DNA from: Methylococcaceae bacterium
Lineage (GTDB): Bacteria; Pseudomonadota; Gammaproteobacteria; Methylococcales; Methylomonadaceae
Reading direction: 5' to 3'
NCBI GenBank assembly: GCA_030699345.1
Contig: JAUYMX010000267.1
Coordinates: 1 to 24,773, forward strand
Length of the DNA: 24,773 nt
Shown: positions 23,100 to 24,773 of the stretch, in pieces
How the letters are laid out: every line of letters begins with the position of its first letter
Numbering within the stretch: position 1 is the first letter of the stretch
Program-made: the position numbers and the translations under genes
The notes under the pieces: generated by a model
What the model was told of the DNA's origin: nothing
What the model saw: only the letters and a program-made list of their open reading frames with translations
Databases searched by the model: none

Positions 23100-23108
23100 A
23101 TTATACCA
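23100..23108 (-). promoter_or_regulatory. Extended -10 promoter of the Wadjet operon
   Basis: On the minus strand TGgTATAAT forms a perfect extended -10; no -35 box of note lies 16-18 bases upstream. The predicted start near 23093 gives a leader of about 70 nt before the jetA GTG. The twelve bases TTGGTATAATGC are shared with the tRNA-Val promoter at the left end of the window. Confidence 0.6.
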
Positions 23109-23259
23109 AGCCTGTAAGGAAATCAGCATTTGCCGGGCATTAAGCCTCATCAAAGACATAACCCAATAAAGCAGGCAGATAAACATTGCCATTGTGGTTT
23201 CAACATTCGACAATCAATTTATTAATACATCCTCGTTTAAATCAGGACGCCCCAATCAA

Positions 23260-24773
23260 ATGGACATTTCCATGACCCAAACAAGCCACGCCAAACCGCT
23301 GGACAGCGGTATTGCTGTTATTCACTCCAACAAACTGGAAGAACTCAGTGATGTTGTCGAATATTGGCTGCGGGAGCATGCCTTGGCGCCTTTGGAAAAT
23401 GAGGTTTTCCTGGTGCAGAGCAATGGCATGGGGCACTGGTTAAAACAAAATCTGGCTTTAAATAGCGCACTGGGTATCGCGGCAGCGATTACTATGAAAT
23501 TACCCTCGTTGTTTATTTGGAGCGTTTACCGCGCGGTTTTAGGCGAGAAGATTCCGAAAGAACAACCGTTAGCAAAAGCACCGTTGACTTGGCGCTTGTA
23601 TCGTTTGTTGCCCACCTTAATTTCGCAACCAGGCTTTGCAACACTGGCCAGTTTTTTGACCGAAGACAGCAACAGCCGAAAGCGCTACCAACTTGCGGAA
23701 CAATTGGCCGATCTATTCGATCAATATCAGGTGTATCGCTCAGATTGGCTTAGCGATTGGGCTTCCGGACACGACACCTTGCGCGATGCTCATGGTCAAA
23801 GCCAGCCCATGCCGGAACAACAACGCTGGCAAGCCGCATTATGGCGGACCGTACTGGCCGATTTGGGCGAGGACTACACGCCCGCTGCGAGTCGCGCATC
23901 AGTGCATACGCAGTTTATGGCGCAGATTGACGAGCTGGAAAACCGTCCTGTCGGCGTACCGCGCCGGATCATCTTGTTTGGCTTATCGTCGTTGCCGCAA
24001 CAATCGCTGGAAGTATTAGCCAAGTTGGGCAAGTTTTGCCAAATTGTGTTGTTCGTCCATAACCCCTGCCAACATTACTGGGCGGACATTATTGAGGATA
24101 AAGAACTGCTCAAAGCCGAACGTCGTCGCCATGCTTATAAGGCAGGTATGAACGCATCATTGACTAGCGAAGAACTGCATCAGCATGCCAACCCCTTACT
24201 GGCCGCCTGGGGTAAACAAGGACGCGATTATATTCGTTTGCTGGATCAGTTCGATGAAACCCAAGCCTATGCAAACTGGCATTGGCCGGACAGTAAAATA
24301 GATTTATTCAAGGACTACGGCGAACCTGAAAATCGAAGCTTATTGCAGCATCTGCAACAATCGATACTGGATTTGGAACCGGTGCCGACCACACCTGTTG
24401 AGCTACTTAAGGCCGATGACTCACTGGTGTTTCATGTTGCGCACAGTCCGCAACGCGAAGTCGAAATTCTTCATGATCAACTGCTGGCTCGATTTAATGC
24501 CGATAACAATTTACATCCACGCGATGTGATTGTGATGGTGCCAGACATCAACAAATACGCGCCTCACATCCAGGCGGTATTTGGGCAAGTTCAGCCCGAT
24601 GATCTTCGCTACATTCCTTTTGCCCTGGCCGATCAGCAACAACGCGGACAAAATCCTTTACTGGTTGCCGTCGAAGCCTTACTCAACTTGCCTGACTCAC
24701 GCTTTACCGTCAGTGAGTTTTTGGGGCTACTTGAGGTACCGGCATTAAGACAGCGTTTTGAAATTGATGAAAT
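23260..24773 (+). CDS. recC: RecC, exonuclease V gamma subunit (partial, 3' end outside window)
   Basis: This is the N-terminal ~504 residues of the RecBCD subunit that splits duplex ends and recognises Chi. It starts ATG at 23260 (a second in-frame ATG at 23272 is possible) and stays open to the window edge. Landmarks shared with E. coli RecC are IHSNKLEEL near the N-terminus, VFLVQSNGMGHWLK, ADLFDQYQVYRSDWL, NPCQHYWADI, NPLLAAWGKQGRDYI, the strongly conserved HSPQREVEILHDQLL, and PRDVIVMVPDINKYAPHIQAVFG. No frameshift is seen. It is transcribed away from the Wadjet operon across 238 bases. I could not pick out its promoter confidently. recB and recD would be expected to the right. Confidence 0.95.
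   Translation, partial: MDISMTQTSHAKPLDSGIAVIHSNKLEELSDVVEYWLREHALAPLENEVFLVQSNGMGHWLKQNLALNSALGIAAAITMKLPSLFIWSVYRAVLGEKIPKEQPLAKAPLTWRLYRLLPTLISQPGFATLASFLTEDSNSRKRYQLAEQLADLFDQYQVYRSDWLSDWASGHDTLRDAHGQSQPMPEQQRWQAALWRTVLADLGEDYTPAASRASVHTQFMAQIDELENRPVGVPRRIILFGLSSLPQQSLEVLAKLGKFCQIVLFVHNPCQHYWADIIEDKELLKAERRRHAYKAGMNASLTSEELHQHANPLLAAWGKQGRDYIRLLDQFDETQAYANWHWPDSKIDLFKDYGEPENRSLLQHLQQSILDLEPVPTTPVELLKADDSLVFHVAHSPQREVEILHDQLLARFNADNNLHPRDVIVMVPDINKYAPHIQAVFGQVQPDDLRYIPFALADQQQRGQNPLLVAVEALLNLPDSRFTVSEFLGLLEVPALRQRFEIDE

Larger units (their letters stand above)
23022..23259. promoter_or_regulatory. Shared divergent control region between jetA and recC
   Basis: The 238 bases hold the jetA leader with its nine-codon ORF and the extended -10 of the Wadjet operon. 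The recC side is AT-rich (for example 23212-23230), but no -35/-10 pair there is convincing. No inverted repeat long enough to be an obvious shared operator was found. Confidence 0.6.

Noticed and set aside
22874..23101. 75-residue frame across the jetA start
   Set aside because: It runs in another phase through jetA codons and begins within the presumed promoter/start region; it looks like a shadow frame.

Overview
The window is a piece of a gammaproteobacterial chromosome. UvrB, Tag, GloA and the partial RecC all read like gammaproteobacterial proteins. A PEP-CTERM exported protein and the mixed GC make a Methylococcales-type methanotroph a reasonable guess, but there is no 16S or marker gene to prove it. 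Genes are dense on both strands, and several candidate promoters carry an extended -10 (TGnTATAAT or TGtTATACT).

Layout. (1) 1-4029: the 5' part of a tRNA-Val(GAC), uvrB (minus, TTG start), and a divergent class I aspartate aminotransferase followed by a Uma2-family nuclease-like gene. (2) 4119-5283: minus-strand glyoxalase I followed by an AT-rich orphan gene with a possible PD-(D/E)XK core. (3) 5391-8056: a lipoprotein alpha/beta hydrolase translationally coupled (ATGA) to a POT-family peptide transporter. (4) 8073-9516: minus-strand tag (3-methyladenine glycosylase I) overlapping a voltage-gated-type K+ channel with a C-terminal zinc ribbon. (5) 9517-13577: an AT-rich accessory stretch. 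It has a composite REP-like palindrome, a PEP-CTERM protein and a small secreted cysteine protein (minus), a 20-bp perfect inverted repeat, a divergent PchR-like AraC regulator, a small BamE-like exported protein, and a two-gene unit of unknown function that includes a DUF6494-like protein. (6) 13830-16128: a multi-PAS SpoIIE/RsbU-type PP2C phosphatase with an unusual 5' arrangement. (7) 16186-23021: a complete minus-strand Wadjet operon, jetA-jetB-jetC-jetD. (8) 23260-24773: the first ~504 codons of recC, divergent from Wadjet and running off the window.

The main system is the Wadjet operon. JetA (kleisin), JetB (KITE) and JetC (SMC ATPase) form a MukBEF-like condensin, and JetD is a toprim-type nuclease; the family is known to restrict plasmids by cutting small circular DNA. 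All catalytic motifs visible in JetC and JetD are intact and the junctions overlap by 4-14 bases. It sits head to head with recC, so a circular-DNA restriction system borders the RecBCD locus, which degrades linear ends. One oddity is that jetA appears to start at GTG, and an in-frame ATG with a better ribosome-binding site lies 45 bases upstream, separated from it by a TAA. A similar 5' puzzle (a well-placed start in the wrong frame) is seen at the PAS-PP2C gene.

No wholly new system could be demonstrated. The least explained parts are the long palindrome between the secreted-protein operon and its AraC neighbour, the composite REP-like element, the orphan nuclease-like gene behind gloA, and the DUF6494 pair.
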